From Jiella soli (GTDB lineage Bacteria; Pseudomonadota; Alphaproteobacteria; Rhizobiales; Rhizobiaceae): a stretch of 64,000 bases of DNA. Every line of letters starts with the position of its first letter. Within the stretch, counting starts at the first letter, position 1. The position numbers were made by a program, and so were the translations under genes. The stretch lies in assembly GCF_020615385.1 (NCBI RefSeq), contig NZ_JAJAVB010000025.1:395296-459295 (forward strand), given 5' to 3'. Positions 17,421 to 27,144 of this stretch are shown here, in pieces. The notes beneath the pieces were generated by a model. The model was given only the letters and a program-made list of their open reading frames with translations, did no database searches and was not told the DNA's origin.

Positions 17421-18147
17421 TGGCGGACCGTCCGGGGATGCTGCGCGACGGAGACGACACCGCGCGCCGGCATCTTCCGACGCTTCTGACGCTGTTCTCG
17501 CCGGCCTTTCCGGTCGGCGGCTTCGCCTATTCGCATGGGCTGGAGACGGCGGTGCGGGAAGGCACAGTCGCCGACGGTGCCGACGTGGAGGCCTGGGTCC
17601 GGCTGCTCTTGCGGGCCGGCAGTGGCTGGAACGATCTCGTGCTTCTGACCGAGGCCTTCCATGCGGCCGAGGCCGGCGATTCCACGCGGCTCGCCGAGGT
17701 GGAGGAACTGGCTGAAGCGCTCTCCGGCAGTGCCGAGCGACGCATGGAGACGCTGGCTCTGGGCGTGGCTTTCGCCGAGGCGTCGCAGCCCTGGCTGCTT
17801 CCGCCGGCCCCGGCCCCGGCCGGGCAGGCCGAGGACGCGGGCGAGAGCGGGGCGCCGCCCTATCCGGTGGCGGTCGGACGTCTCGTCGCCAGGGCTGGCC
17901 TGCCGCTGGCCGAGACGCTCGCCGCCTATGCCCATGGCTTTGCGGCCTCCCTGGTCTCGGCGGCGGTGCGGCTGGTGCCGCTCGCCCAGAGCGAGGCCGT
18001 GCGCATCCTCCATCGTCTCGAGCCGGAGATCAGCGCCGCCGCCGAACGCGCGAGCGCCTCGACGCTGGACGATCTCGGCCAAGCGGCGCTACTCTCGGAG
18101 ATCGCTGCGATGCGGCATGAAACGCTTCGAACAAGGCTCTTTCGCTC

Positions 18148-18151
<4 letters not shown>
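17420..18151 (+). CDS. ureF: Urease accessory protein UreF
   Basis: 243-residue all-helical protein that forms the activation complex with UreD and UreG on apo-urease and gates GTP hydrolysis by UreG. The family N-terminus is clear ([18 protein letters not shown]), as is the conserved C-terminal [13 protein letters not shown] region. It carries a variable Pro/Ala-rich insert near residues 130-150. Overlaps ureE by TGATG and ureG by ATGA. Confidence 0.92.
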
Positions 18152-18776
<625 letters not shown>

Positions 18777-18780
<4 letters not shown>

Positions 18781-20120
18781 GCCGGCTCTTCCTGAAGAGC
18801 CCGCTGGCGATCCTTGCCGAGGGGGCGGATGGCGGCATCGTCGTCGAGAGCGGCAAGATCGTCGAGCTGGTGCCGGCCGGCGGTACTCCCGCCCGGCCGG
18901 TCGATGAGACGGTGGACGCCTCGGCCCATGTCGTGCTGCCGGGCCTCGTCAACACCCATCACCACTTCTACCAGACGCTGACGCGGGCTCATCCGCAGGC
19001 GATCGACCGCGAACTCTTCCCCTGGCTGAAGGCGCTCTACCCGATCTGGGCGAGGCTGGATCCTCCGAGCTTCCGCCTCGCGGTGCGCCTGGCGCTGACG
19101 GAGCTCCTGATGTCCGGCTGCACGACGGCGGCCGACCACCACTATCTCTTTCCCGGCGGCCTGGACGATGCCATCGACATCGACATCGAGGCCGAGGAGG
19201 CGCAGGCGCTCGGCATCCGCGTGACGCTGACGCGCGGCTCGATGGACCTGTCGCAGAAGGATGGCGGCCTGCCGCCGGACGACGTCGTGCAGGACGCCGA
19301 CGCGATCCTCTCAGACAGCGAGCGCCTCATCGCCCGCTATCACGACCGGTCGGAAGGCGCGATGACGCAGATCGCGCTCGCGCCCTGCTCGCCCTTCTCC
19401 GTCACCAGGCGGCTGATGATCGAATCGGCCGCCCTGGCGGAACGGCACGACTGCCGGCTGCACACCCATCTCGGCGAAACCAAGGACGAGAACCGCTTCT
19501 GCGAGGAGACTTTCGGCTGCCGGCCGGTCGACTATCTGGAAGAGGTCGGCTGGCTCGGACCCCGCACCTGGCTCGCCCATGGCATCCATTTCACCACCGA
19601 GGAATGCCGGCGGCTCGGCGCCCACAAGGTCGGCGTCTGCCACTGTCCGGCCTCCAACGCCGTGCTCGCCTCCGGCTTCTGCCCGGTGAACGAACTGAAG
19701 GCCGCCGGCTCGCCGGTCGGGCTCGGCGTCGACGGCTCGGCTTCGAACGACGCCTCCAACATGATCGAGGCGGCGCGCCACGCGCTGATGGTCGGGCGGC
19801 TGAACTATCGCTCGGCGGAGGCGATCACCGCCCGCGATGCCCTGACGATGGCGAGCGAAGGCTCTGCCGTCTGTCTCGGCCGCGAGGACATCGGCAGGAT
19901 CGCCGTCGGCCGGCAGGCCGACCTCGCCCTGTTCACGCTCGACGAGTTGCGCTTTTCTGGCGCCCATGATCCGGTCGCGGCGCTCGTTCTTTGCGGCGCG
20001 ACGCGGGCGGATAGGGTAATGGTCAAGGGGACATGGCGCGTGCTGGACGGCATGCCGGTCGGCATCGACGTCGCGCGGCTTCGCGAGGAGCACGGGAGGG
20101 CCGCCCGGCGCTTTGCCTGA
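18777..20120 (+). CDS. 8-oxoguanine deaminase (amidohydrolase superfamily)
   Basis: 447-residue zinc-dependent amidohydrolase of the guanine deaminase/AtzB branch. Family 8-oxoguanine deaminases convert 8-oxoguanine to urate. Metal ligands: His pair in VNTHHHFYQ, His in HTHLGE, His in LAHGIHF and Asp in [10 protein letters not shown]. The stretch [14 protein letters not shown] is characteristic of annotated 8-oxoguanine deaminases. The GTG at 18777 overlaps the ureG stop by four bases. It feeds the urate pathway encoded further right. Isocytosine or guanine activity cannot be excluded from sequence alone. It converges end-to-end with the GGDEF-EAL gene at a shared TGATCA. Confidence 0.85.
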
Positions 20121-21605
20121 TCAGAGCGCCAAGCCGCTCGCCTCGTTCGCGCGCGCCAGGAGCCACGCCTCGCATTCGTCTGCCGGCATGGCCGGGGCGA
20201 ACAGAAAGCCCTGCAGCTCATCGCAGCCGAGGAGACGCAGCTGTTCGGCCTGATCCTCGTTCTCGACGCCTTCGCCGACGGTCTTAAGGCCGAGGCCGTG
20301 GGCGAGGTCGATCGTCGACCGGACGAGCAGGCGGTCGTCGGGATCGGCCGCAAGACCGGTCACGAAGACCCGGTCGATCTTGATCACGTCGAGTGGCAGG
20401 CTCTTCAGCGCGGCGAGGTTGGAGCAGCCGGTTCCGAAATCGTCGAGGGCGATCGTCAGGCCGAGGGAATGCAGCGCGTTCAGCCGCCGCGCCGCCGCAT
20501 CGATCGGCTCGACCAGAAGGCTTTCGGTGATCTCGATCTGCAGGGCAGAAGGATCGAACGCCTCGGCCGCCAGGAGGCCGGCGATCACCGGAACGATCTC
20601 GTCCTTCTCGAGCTGTTTCGGCGAGACGTTGACGGCGACGTGGTCGACCAGTCCGCGCTCGAGCCACGGCTTGACCGCCCGGCACGCCTTGCGCAGCACC
20701 TGCATGCCGAGTTCGTCGATCAGGCCGGCAGACTCGGCCAGCGCGATGAAGTCGTCCGGCGGGACGAGCCCGCCATCGCCCCGGCGCCAGCGCGCCAGCG
20801 CTTCCAGACTGGTGCAGCGCCGGCTTTGCGCATCCATCTTGGGCTGGAACCAGACCTCGATGCGGTCGGCGGCGATCGCGGCGCGCAGATCCTCCTCAAG
20901 GTCGGTTCTCGCCTGAGACGCCGCCTGCATGCCGTGCTCATAGCCCACAAGATGGTTGCGGCCGGCGCGTTTGGCGGCGTCGAGCGCGATCTCGGCGCGC
21001 GCCTGCAGGTCCAACGGGCCGAGAGCCTCGCCTTCGGTGAAGGCCCAACCGGCCGAACAGGTCAGGTTGACCGTTGCGTGCCTGGCACGCACCGGGTCCG
21101 ACACGGATTCGAAGACGGAACGAGCAAGAGCCTGTGCACTTCCATCCGGGAAGGGTGCCTCGCAGAAGACCACGAACTCGTCGCCGCCGAAGCGGGCGAC
21201 GAACCCGCTGTTGCCGACCGAATGTCGGAGCCGGTCGCCGATGCCGGCGAGAACCGCATCGCCACACGCATATCCGTGGGTGAGGTTGATCGCACGGAAA
21301 CCATCGAGGTCGAGCAGAATGAGCGCGGCGGCATGGTCGCTGTCCGCCGACTGGAAGGGGGGAGCGCGCAGGAACCGTTCGAATTGCCTGCGGTCCGGCA
21401 GTCCGGTGACCGCGTCGCTACCGATGCGAAACCGGCTGAGGAATTGATGCGGGGCGGCCTCCTCCATGCAAGGCTCGACACCGTTGCGCCCGATCTCCCG
21501 CGCTGCCGCGGAAGCGAAGATGGGCCTATCGGCCTGTGCCGCGTCCGATGCGGCAAAGTACGACCCGCATGAGGACTCAGGTCTTCCGGAAACGATCGGT
21601 CTCAT
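20121..21605 (-). CDS. GGDEF-EAL domain protein (cyclic-di-GMP turnover)
   Basis: 494-residue soluble protein with a GGDEF domain (about residues 60-225) and an EAL domain (about 240-485). Both catalytic signatures are intact: RFGGDEFVVF for diguanylate cyclase activity, and SLEALARWR plus DDFGTGCSN, KIDR and ENEDQ for phosphodiesterase activity. The cyclase I-site Arg-x-x-Asp before GGDEF is replaced by Gly-Asn-Ser-Gly, so product inhibition is not expected. There is no membrane segment or recognisable sensory domain. The start is the ATG at 21605 with a GAGG site eight bases upstream; the longer frame upstream is low-complexity. Net activity cannot be predicted. Confidence 0.9.
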   Translation of the reverse strand: MRPIVSGRPESSCGSYFAASDAAQADRPIFASAAAREIGRNGVEPCMEEAAPHQFLSRFRIGSDAVTGLPDRRQFERFLRAPPFQSADSDHAAALILLDLDGFRAINLTHGYACGDAVLAGIGDRLRHSVGNSGFVARFGGDEFVVFCEAPFPDGSAQALARSVFESVSDPVRARHATVNLTCSAGWAFTEGEALGPLDLQARAEIALDAAKRAGRNHLVGYEHGMQAASQARTDLEEDLRAAIAADRIEVWFQPKMDAQSRRCTSLEALARWRRGDGGLVPPDDFIALAESAGLIDELGMQVLRKACRAVKPWLERGLVDHVAVNVSPKQLEKDEIVPVIAGLLAAEAFDPSALQIEITESLLVEPIDAAARRLNALHSLGLTIALDDFGTGCSNLAALKSLPLDVIKIDRVFVTGLAADPDDRLLVRSTIDLAHGLGLKTVGEGVENEDQAEQLRLLGCDELQGFLFAPAMPADECEAWLLARANEASGLAL

Positions 21606-22077
21606 CGTGTTTCCTCTGCCGATAAAGGGATTGGCTCCCCACGAAGGCGGAAGAAGCCGATCGTGTCGTGCGGAGCGCGGCGACTTCGGTGTCCGACACG
21701 GGTCAATTCGGCTCGACGCATGGGTCCTGATCCTCAACCGGTGTCGGCCGGACGGGCGGTCGGCCAAGCTCTTGCCCTGTTCTGCTCTCCGTATTCATCC
21801 TGTCGCCGGAGCCGAGGCTCCGTCTGAATCCCGGCAAAATTGTCAAAGCAGAGATTCCTGTACAACTATTGCGATTGGGCTTCGCCGGGAGACTCAACAG
21901 GAACTCCCGAATACGGTTGAACTATGAACTGAGGGGACGTTGGTTCCCCGACGCTGCGGGAGGAAATTCGCGCAGCCGGTGTAGGCGCGGGATCCATTGG
22001 CGGCTAACGGCTTGTTGTTCCGGCGATTCCCGCCGCAATCGCGGGCATGGCGCCGATCGCCGCAGGCAAGACTTACG
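21606..22077 (-). other. Gene-free interval between GGDEF-EAL gene start and allA end
   Basis: About 470 bases. It should contain the promoter of the GGDEF-EAL gene near its left end. Frames present are short and not protein-like. Local composition is a little lower in GC around 21830-21930. I see no hairpin-plus-T terminator for the allA operon that I would defend. Confidence 0.5.
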
Positions 22078-22593
22078 TCAGACGTGGTTAGCGAAGTCTG
22101 AAAGAAGGAAGGGGTCGGAAAGGAGGAATTCCTCGAGATTGGCACCAGGGCCGCCTCGGTCGACGATGAGGAAGTCGCTCACGCCCTCGAGCGACAGGAG
22201 AGGATGGTGCCAAGTGCCGGGAGCGTAGTTAACTCCCTGGTCGCCTCTGGCGAGAAACGCGACCGGCGTTCCCGGTCGTCCGGCTTCGTCCTGCGCGACG
22301 ACCGCGAGCCAGGGCCGGCCCGACAGCGGATAGAAGGCCTGGCTGCCGAGGGGGTGGCGCTCCATCATCTTGATCTCGACCGGGAGCGTGAAGGGCTCGC
22401 CGCGGAAGATCGAGATCAGCGGGCGGCCGCCTTCGGCTCCGACATCGACATGCGCGAGATCGTGATAGCGGATCGTCGTGCCGTTGTTGATCGGCCGCTC
22501 CTCCGCGCCGGCGATCTCGATCACATCGCCGAAGGGCGCGAAGGCCGCCTTCGTCAGCGGCTCTGCGCGGATGACGCGGCCCGGTCCGTTCAC
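22078..22593 (-). CDS. allA: Ureidoglycolate lyase AllA
   Basis: 171-residue cupin-fold enzyme that cleaves ureidoglycolate to glyoxylate and urea, the last step of the ureide pathway here. Recognisable stretches are FAPFGDVIE near the N-terminus, the metal-site-like RYHDLAHVD, and the C-terminal [12 protein letters not shown]. No ATG is available near the domain start; the GTG at 22593 overlaps the allantoicase stop (GTGA) and begins just before the conserved region. It is the last gene of the puuE-uraD/alc/allA unit. Confidence 0.9.
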   Translation of the reverse strand: MNGPGRVIRAEPLTKAAFAPFGDVIEIAGAEERPINNGTTIRYHDLAHVDVGAEGGRPLISIFRGEPFTLPVEIKMMERHPLGSQAFYPLSGRPWLAVVAQDEAGRPGTPVAFLARGDQGVNYAPGTWHHPLLSLEGVSDFLIVDRGGPGANLEEFLLSDPFLLSDFANHV

Positions 22594-23612
22594 GACGCCT
22601 TGGTTCCGTAGAGCCGCAGGCGCGAGACGCCGCCATCGGGAAAGATGTCGAGCCGGACATGGGTGACGGCGCCGACCGGCTCGACCGTTTCGATCTCCCG
22701 GATGGCGTCGGCCGCCAGCTTGGTCTCGGTCACGAGCAGCGGCCAAGCGGCGCTCTCGGCTTCCACCGCGTCTGCCGTCATATCGCCGTCCACCTTGGCC
22801 GCGCGCAGGCTGAAGCGGTCGGGATAATTTCCCTTGAAGTGGTGGGTGTCGATCAGGAGGTGGCTGATCGTTCCGGCGGTGCCGAGCTTCAGCACGCACC
22901 AGTCGTTGCCCGGCCGGCGCCGGCGGGCCGTCTCCCAGCCGTCGGCCATCACCGGCGCCCGGCCGGGCGCGAGCATGTTGGCGGGATGGCCGTAATGGGC
23001 GTCGTTCCAGGCGACGGCCGTCCCGCCATTCTCGATCGCCGCGAGGTCGACCACCTCGCTCGTGCCGACCTCGGACCAGTCCTTGGCGATGGTGCCGTAG
23101 ACCCGCAGCCGCGCGACCCCGCCATCGGGGTAGATGTGGAGCCGCAGCCAGCGCACGGGCGCGCCGCCCTCCAGCGTGACGAGGTTGTGGCTGTCGCCGG
23201 TCAGCGCCCGGCGCGGCACGATCTGCACCCAGTCGGCCTCAGAGGGCTCGCCCGCCGTGTCAGCGGCCTCGACCGAGGCCTCGGGCGGGAAATTGCCCGT
23301 GAAGAAGGCGGTGTCGATGTCGATCGCCCCGATTCGGCCTCGCTGGCCGAGGCGGATCACCGCATGATCGTGGCCGGGCGTGCGCTTGCGGCGCGATTCC
23401 CAGCCGTCCATCCACTTGCCGTGATCGTCGAAGCGGTCGGGATAGAAGACCGGCGCGGCCGGCGAGATCATCCGGCTCTTGTCGGCGAAAAAATCGTCGG
23501 TCGCATAGGTCACCTCGGTGCCGAGCCGCGGATGGGCGAGATCGACATATCGTTTGAGGAGATCGTCGGCCCCGGGAAGGGCGGGGGCGGTGACGAAACG
23601 CTCGGAACTCAT
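22590..23612 (-). CDS. alc: Allantoicase
   Basis: 340-residue enzyme that hydrolyses allantoate to ureidoglycolate and urea. It is a tandem duplication of the allantoicase jelly-roll domain. The repeated sequence is evident: [12 protein letters not shown]...[10 protein letters not shown] in the first half and [12 protein letters not shown]...[10 protein letters not shown] in the second, each followed by an IDTxxFxGN(F/Y)P strand and an R-(L/V)-x-I-(Y/F)-PDGGV-(A/S)-RLR-(V/L)-YG motif. It overlaps its upstream and downstream neighbours by four bases each, consistent with coupled translation. Confidence 0.94.
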   Translation of the reverse strand: MSSERFVTAPALPGADDLLKRYVDLAHPRLGTEVTYATDDFFADKSRMISPAAPVFYPDRFDDHGKWMDGWESRRKRTPGHDHAVIRLGQRGRIGAIDIDTAFFTGNFPPEASVEAADTAGEPSEADWVQIVPRRALTGDSHNLVTLEGGAPVRWLRLHIYPDGGVARLRVYGTIAKDWSEVGTSEVVDLAAIENGGTAVAWNDAHYGHPANMLAPGRAPVMADGWETARRRRPGNDWCVLKLGTAGTISHLLIDTHHFKGNYPDRFSLRAAKVDGDMTADAVEAESAAWPLLVTETKLAADAIREIETVEPVGAVTHVRLDIFPDGGVSRLRLYGTKAS

Positions 23613-25054
23613 GCGCGGTCCTTGAAGATCTGGTCGATGCGGATGCGCGCGATCTTTTCCACCTCGCGGCAGGCGGTGGCGAATTCGGCGTCGCGGTCGT
23701 GCCCGACGCGGGCTTCGAACGCCGTGAGGATCGCATGCTTGTCGAGGCCCGTCACCGCGATGATGAAGGGAAAGCCGAAACGCTCGACATAGCGGCCGTT
23801 GAGCTCGGTGAAGCGGGCGAGTTCGCCTTCGCTCAATGTGTCGAGGCCGGCGCCGGCCTGCTCCGCCTTCGATCGCTCGGTGAGGTCGCCGGCAAGCGCC
23901 AGGCGGCCGGCGAGATCGGGATGGGCCTGAAGGACCTGCAGGCGTTCGGCTTCGCTCGCCGCGCGGAAGCTCTGGGTAAGGAGGCTGGAGAGACCGGCGG
24001 GGCAGTCATGCGCGGCATGAAGCCCGCCCATCGCCGCCCGTTCGGCGATGAAGGGCGAGTGTTCGAAGACGCCGCCGAAGATCTCGACGAACTCGGTCTG
24101 GGTCATCCGGCTCGGCTTGAATCCAGGCCGATAGGGGAAGCGTTCGCGCCAGTGCCGGGCGATGTCGATGCGGCGCGCCACCCAGACGTCGGGCTTGTCC
24201 TGGACATAGTCGAGGAAGCGGGCGAGCGCGGCGGCCCGGCCCGGGCGCCCGACGAGCCGGCAGTGGAGGCCGACATTGAGCATCTTCGGGCTGCCGGCCG
24301 CTCCCTCGGCGTAGAGCACGTCGAAGGCGTCCTTCAGATAGGCGAAGAACTGGTCCCCCGAATTGAATCCCTGGGGCGTCGCGAACCGCATGTCATTGGT
24401 GTCGAGCGTATAGGGGATGATCAAATGCGGCCCGTTCGCGCCCTCGACCCAATAGGGCAACTCGTCGGCATAGCTGTCGGAGGAATAGGCGAAGCCGCCT
24501 TCTTCCATGACCAGCTTCAGCGTATTGGCGGAGGGCTTGCCCTGGTAGATCCCGAGCGGGCGCGAGCCGGTGACCGCGGTGTGGAGCCGGACCGCGTCGC
24601 GGATGTGCTGGCGTTCCACCTCCTCCGGAAAATCCTTGTATTCGAGCCAGCGCAATCCATGGCTGGCGATCTCCCAGTCCGCCTCGATCATCGCCTCGAC
24701 GGCTTCCGGGTTGCGCTGAAGCGCGAGCGCGACGCCATAGACGGTGACAGCCATCTGCCGCTCGGTGAACATCCGCCACAGCCGCCAGAAGCCGGCCCGC
24801 GCGCCGAATTCGTAGATCGATTCCATGTTGAGATTGCGCTGCCCCGGCCAGGGCTGCGCGCCGACGATCTCGGACAGAAGCGATTCCGACGACGGATCGC
24901 CGTCGAGGATCGAACTCTCGCCGCCCTCCTCGTAATTGACGACGAACTGGACGCAGATCTTCGCGGGGCCCTGACCGGAGGGATTGGGCCATTGCGGATC
25001 GGGATGCGTCCGACCGTAGCCGTAGAGGTCGCGGGGATAGCGGACAGGGGTCAT
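23609..25054 (-). CDS. puuE: PuuE-UraD fusion: cofactor-free allantoinase plus OHCU decarboxylase
   Basis: 481 residues carrying two consecutive pathway enzymes. Residues about 1-312 are a PuuE-type allantoinase of the polysaccharide-deacetylase (NodB) fold (starting YPRDLYGYGRTHPDPQWP), which needs no dinuclear metal centre. Residues about 316-481 are OHCU decarboxylase (UraD) with its catalytic HPDLAG motif (His378). The first domain opens S-allantoin to allantoate; the second makes S-allantoin from OHCU. The ATG at 25054 starts just before the conserved N-terminus, and the longer frame upstream is Arg-rich and unlikely. First gene of the minus-strand ureide operon. Confidence 0.93.
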   Translation of the reverse strand: MTPVRYPRDLYGYGRTHPDPQWPNPSGQGPAKICVQFVVNYEEGGESSILDGDPSSESLLSEIVGAQPWPGQRNLNMESIYEFGARAGFWRLWRMFTERQMAVTVYGVALALQRNPEAVEAMIEADWEIASHGLRWLEYKDFPEEVERQHIRDAVRLHTAVTGSRPLGIYQGKPSANTLKLVMEEGGFAYSSDSYADELPYWVEGANGPHLIIPYTLDTNDMRFATPQGFNSGDQFFAYLKDAFDVLYAEGAAGSPKMLNVGLHCRLVGRPGRAAALARFLDYVQDKPDVWVARRIDIARHWRERFPYRPGFKPSRMTQTEFVEIFGGVFEHSPFIAERAAMGGLHAAHDCPAGLSSLLTQSFRAASEAERLQVLQAHPDLAGRLALAGDLTERSKAEQAGAGLDTLSEGELARFTELNGRYVERFGFPFIIAVTGLDKHAILTAFEARVGHDRDAEFATACREVEKIARIRIDQIFKDRA

Positions 25055-25149
25055 GGGCGGCGGTCTTCGCGATTGGCGATCAAGAAGGCGTAGCCGCGTC
25101 CGCGCTCGCAATCAATCGGCGGAAGGCTGAGCTATGAACTCCCGGCGTC

Positions 25150-25824
25150 TCACCGTCCCCCGCCGACCTCGTCGAGATGGAACAGCATGTCGGCGGGATC
25201 CTCGTAGACGCGGAAGGCGCCGGCGCGCTCGAGTTCGTCCTGGCCGTAGCCGCCCGACAGGAGCCCGACGCCGAGCGCCCGGCAGCGCTGGGCCGCCAGC
25301 ATGTCCCAGATCGAATCGCCCACGACGATGGCGACGTTGGTGTCGACACCGAGCTTTCGTGCCGCCGCGACGAAGAGGTCCGGATCCGGCTTGGCGAATT
25401 CGACGTCGTCGCGGGTGACGATCGGCGTGGAATCGACATCGATCTCCAGCCGTTCGAGATTGTACCGGGCCGTCTCCATCCGGCCGCTGGTGGCGATCGC
25501 CCAGGGCGTGCCGACGCGGGTCAGCGTCTTCAGAAGCTCGATTGCGCCCGGCAGCGGACGAACGCTATTGGAATGCCGCGCATAGGCTTCGGCATGCAGG
25601 CGCCGCAGCCGCTCGCGGCGCTCCTCGGTGATTTCCTCGCCGATCTCGCGCAGGAGCTGATTGGTGAAGAGACCGCCGCTCATCCCGATCTTGCGGTGGA
25701 TGCGCCAGACCGACAGGGCGATGCCCTCCTGGTCGAGCGCGTCCTTCCAGGAGAGGACGTGCTGGTAGACGCTGTCGACCAGCGTCCCGTCGAGATCGAA
25801 GAGGAAGGCGGGTTCGTTGCGCAT
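25150..25824 (-). CDS. HAD superfamily hydrolase
   Basis: 224-residue phosphatase-like protein. Motif I is FDLDGTLVDS near the N-terminus (nucleophile and acid Asp), motif II is the Ser in AIATSGR, motif III is the Lys in KPDPDLF, and motif IV is VGDSIWDM. A helical cap between motifs I and II places it in subclass I, with phosphoglycolate phosphatase and beta-phosphoglucomutase. The substrate is unknown. It is upstream of, and on the same strand as, the PuuE-UraD gene, with 95 bases between, so cotranscription is possible but not evident. Confidence 0.85.
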   Translation of the reverse strand: MRNEPAFLFDLDGTLVDSVYQHVLSWKDALDQEGIALSVWRIHRKIGMSGGLFTNQLLREIGEEITEERRERLRRLHAEAYARHSNSVRPLPGAIELLKTLTRVGTPWAIATSGRMETARYNLERLEIDVDSTPIVTRDDVEFAKPDPDLFVAAARKLGVDTNVAIVVGDSIWDMLAAQRCRALGVGLLSGGYGQDELERAGAFRVYEDPADMLFHLDEVGGGR

Positions 25825-26010
25825 GGCGGCCTCGGGGCAGGAGTGGGTATCCGGAGAAGTGCGGCGCGGGTGGCGCCTGTCCAGTGTTGCTGGGGACGGA
25901 TGATCGCGGGCAGCGAAAGCGCTACGCGCGACTCTCCAATAGTTTGAAGCCGGTTCTTCGAGGGTCTAGGATCGCGCGGTGTGACCGGCTCGGAGGCGAA
26001 AGGCATTCTG

Positions 26011-26646
26011 ATGGGCGTTCCATATCCCAATCGTATGACTGCGGACGTCTTTCTCACCTGGCTCGAAACGCAGCGGGAGCGGCATGAACTGGTCAACGGG
26101 CGGCCGGTTCGCATGATGGCCGGCGCCAAACAGAGCCACAACGTCGTGACGACCAATGTCGTCGTCGCGCTGTCTTCCGCCGCCAAGCAACGTGGATGCC
26201 GCACGACATCGAGCGATACCGCAGTGAGGACCGGTTCAGACGGGATCCGCTATCCCGACGTCGTGGTGGATTGCGGTCCACCCGATCCCGACGCGAAAGA
26301 GGCCTTGCGGCCGACCCTCGTGGTGGAGATCTCATCTCCGAACACCCTGATCACCGATGCGACCGACAAGCTGGACGAATATCGCATGCATGGCGACATC
26401 CAAGTCATCATGCTGATCGAACCCGACGTCGTCTCGGTCAAGATCTATCGACGAGCGTCGGGCGGGGAATGGGAGATCGAAAGATACGAGGATCTCGGCA
26501 GCGTCATTGCGCTGCCGGAGATAGCCGCCGACCTTCCTGTTGCGAATATCTACGACACGCTCGATCCGAAGCTGCGTACGCGCCTGCAACTCGTATCCGA
26601 CCCCGACCAGCCCACCGAATTTCAACCGTCGCAAAGCGAAACGTAA
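26011..26646 (+). CDS. Uma2 family (DUF820) putative restriction-like endonuclease
   Basis: 211-residue protein of the Uma2/DUF820 family, a PD-(D/E)xK nuclease fold that is abundant in cyanobacteria and patchy elsewhere. The ELVNGRPVRM start of the fold, the YPDVVVDCG strand (Asp) and the VVEISSPNT strand (Glu) give the expected catalytic pattern. I start at the ATG at 26011; a GTG at 25981 is in frame. It stands alone between the divergent arms of the purine cluster, and the family's scattered distribution suggests lateral acquisition. Cellular role unknown. Confidence 0.8.
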   Translation: MGVPYPNRMTADVFLTWLETQRERHELVNGRPVRMMAGAKQSHNVVTTNVVVALSSAAKQRGCRTTSSDTAVRTGSDGIRYPDVVVDCGPPDPDAKEALRPTLVVEISSPNTLITDATDKLDEYRMHGDIQVIMLIEPDVVSVKIYRRASGGEWEIERYEDLGSVIALPEIAADLPVANIYDTLDPKLRTRLQLVSDPDQPTEFQPSQSET

Positions 26647-26742
26647 GCTGGGAAGGGCGGCCGTCGATCGCCCCCTTACAGGGGCCCGCGCTGGATATTC
26701 CGGGGGCCGCTTGCGCCGCCGCCTCGAGCCATTGCACAATGC

Positions 26743-26760
26743 TTTGACCAGATGGTCAAA
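26743..26760 (+). promoter_or_regulatory. Perfect 18-bp palindrome upstream of uraH, likely operator
   Basis: TTTGACCA-GA-TGGTCAAA has two perfect eight-base arms and ends 18 bases before the uraH ATG. The position and symmetry fit an operator for a dimeric repressor such as a GntR-type regulator of the uraH-xdhAB genes. No regulator gene is adjacent, and I found no second copy upstream of puuE-uraD, xdhC or puuD. Confidence 0.55.
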
Positions 26761-26778
26761 AGCAACGGAACCTCCTGA

Positions 26779-27144
26779 ATGGCCGACAGAACCGCCGCCC
26801 GGCTGACGACTCATGTGCTCGACACGATGCACGGCTCCCCCGCCGCGGGCATGGTGATCGAGCTCGGCCGGATCGAAGGGGGCCTGGTCCATCCGCTGAG
26901 CCAGGTCGCGACCAATGCCGACGGCCGCATCGACGGGCCGCTCCTGTCCGGCGAGGCGCTGTCACCGGGCACTTACGAGCTGCGGTTCCACGTCGCCGAC
27001 TATTTCAGGAAGCGGGGCGTGGCGCTGCCGGAGCCGGCCTTCCTCGATCAGGTGCCGATCCGCTTCGGGATCGCCGACGCCGCGCATTACCACGTGCCGC
27101 TGCTCGTCTCCCCCTTTGCCTATTCGACCTATCGGGGGAGCTGA
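26779..27144 (+). CDS. uraH: 5-hydroxyisourate hydrolase
   Basis: 121-residue transthyretin-related protein that hydrolyses 5-hydroxyisourate (the urate oxidation product) to OHCU. The diagnostic features are the N-terminal [14 protein letters not shown] and the C-terminal YRGS tetrapeptide, which distinguish the enzyme from vertebrate transthyretin. There is no signal peptide. It is the first gene of the plus-strand purine operon and overlaps xdhA by one base (TGATG). An apparent larger frame through this gene into xdhB is read-through in another frame. Confidence 0.96.
   Translation: MADRTAARLTTHVLDTMHGSPAAGMVIELGRIEGGLVHPLSQVATNADGRIDGPLLSGEALSPGTYELRFHVADYFRKRGVALPEPAFLDQVPIRFGIADAAHYHVPLLVSPFAYSTYRGS

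Noticed and set aside
21900-21918. GGAAC...GTT pair resembling an EcfG promoter
   Set aside because: Spacing is only 11 bases, not the 16-17 required.
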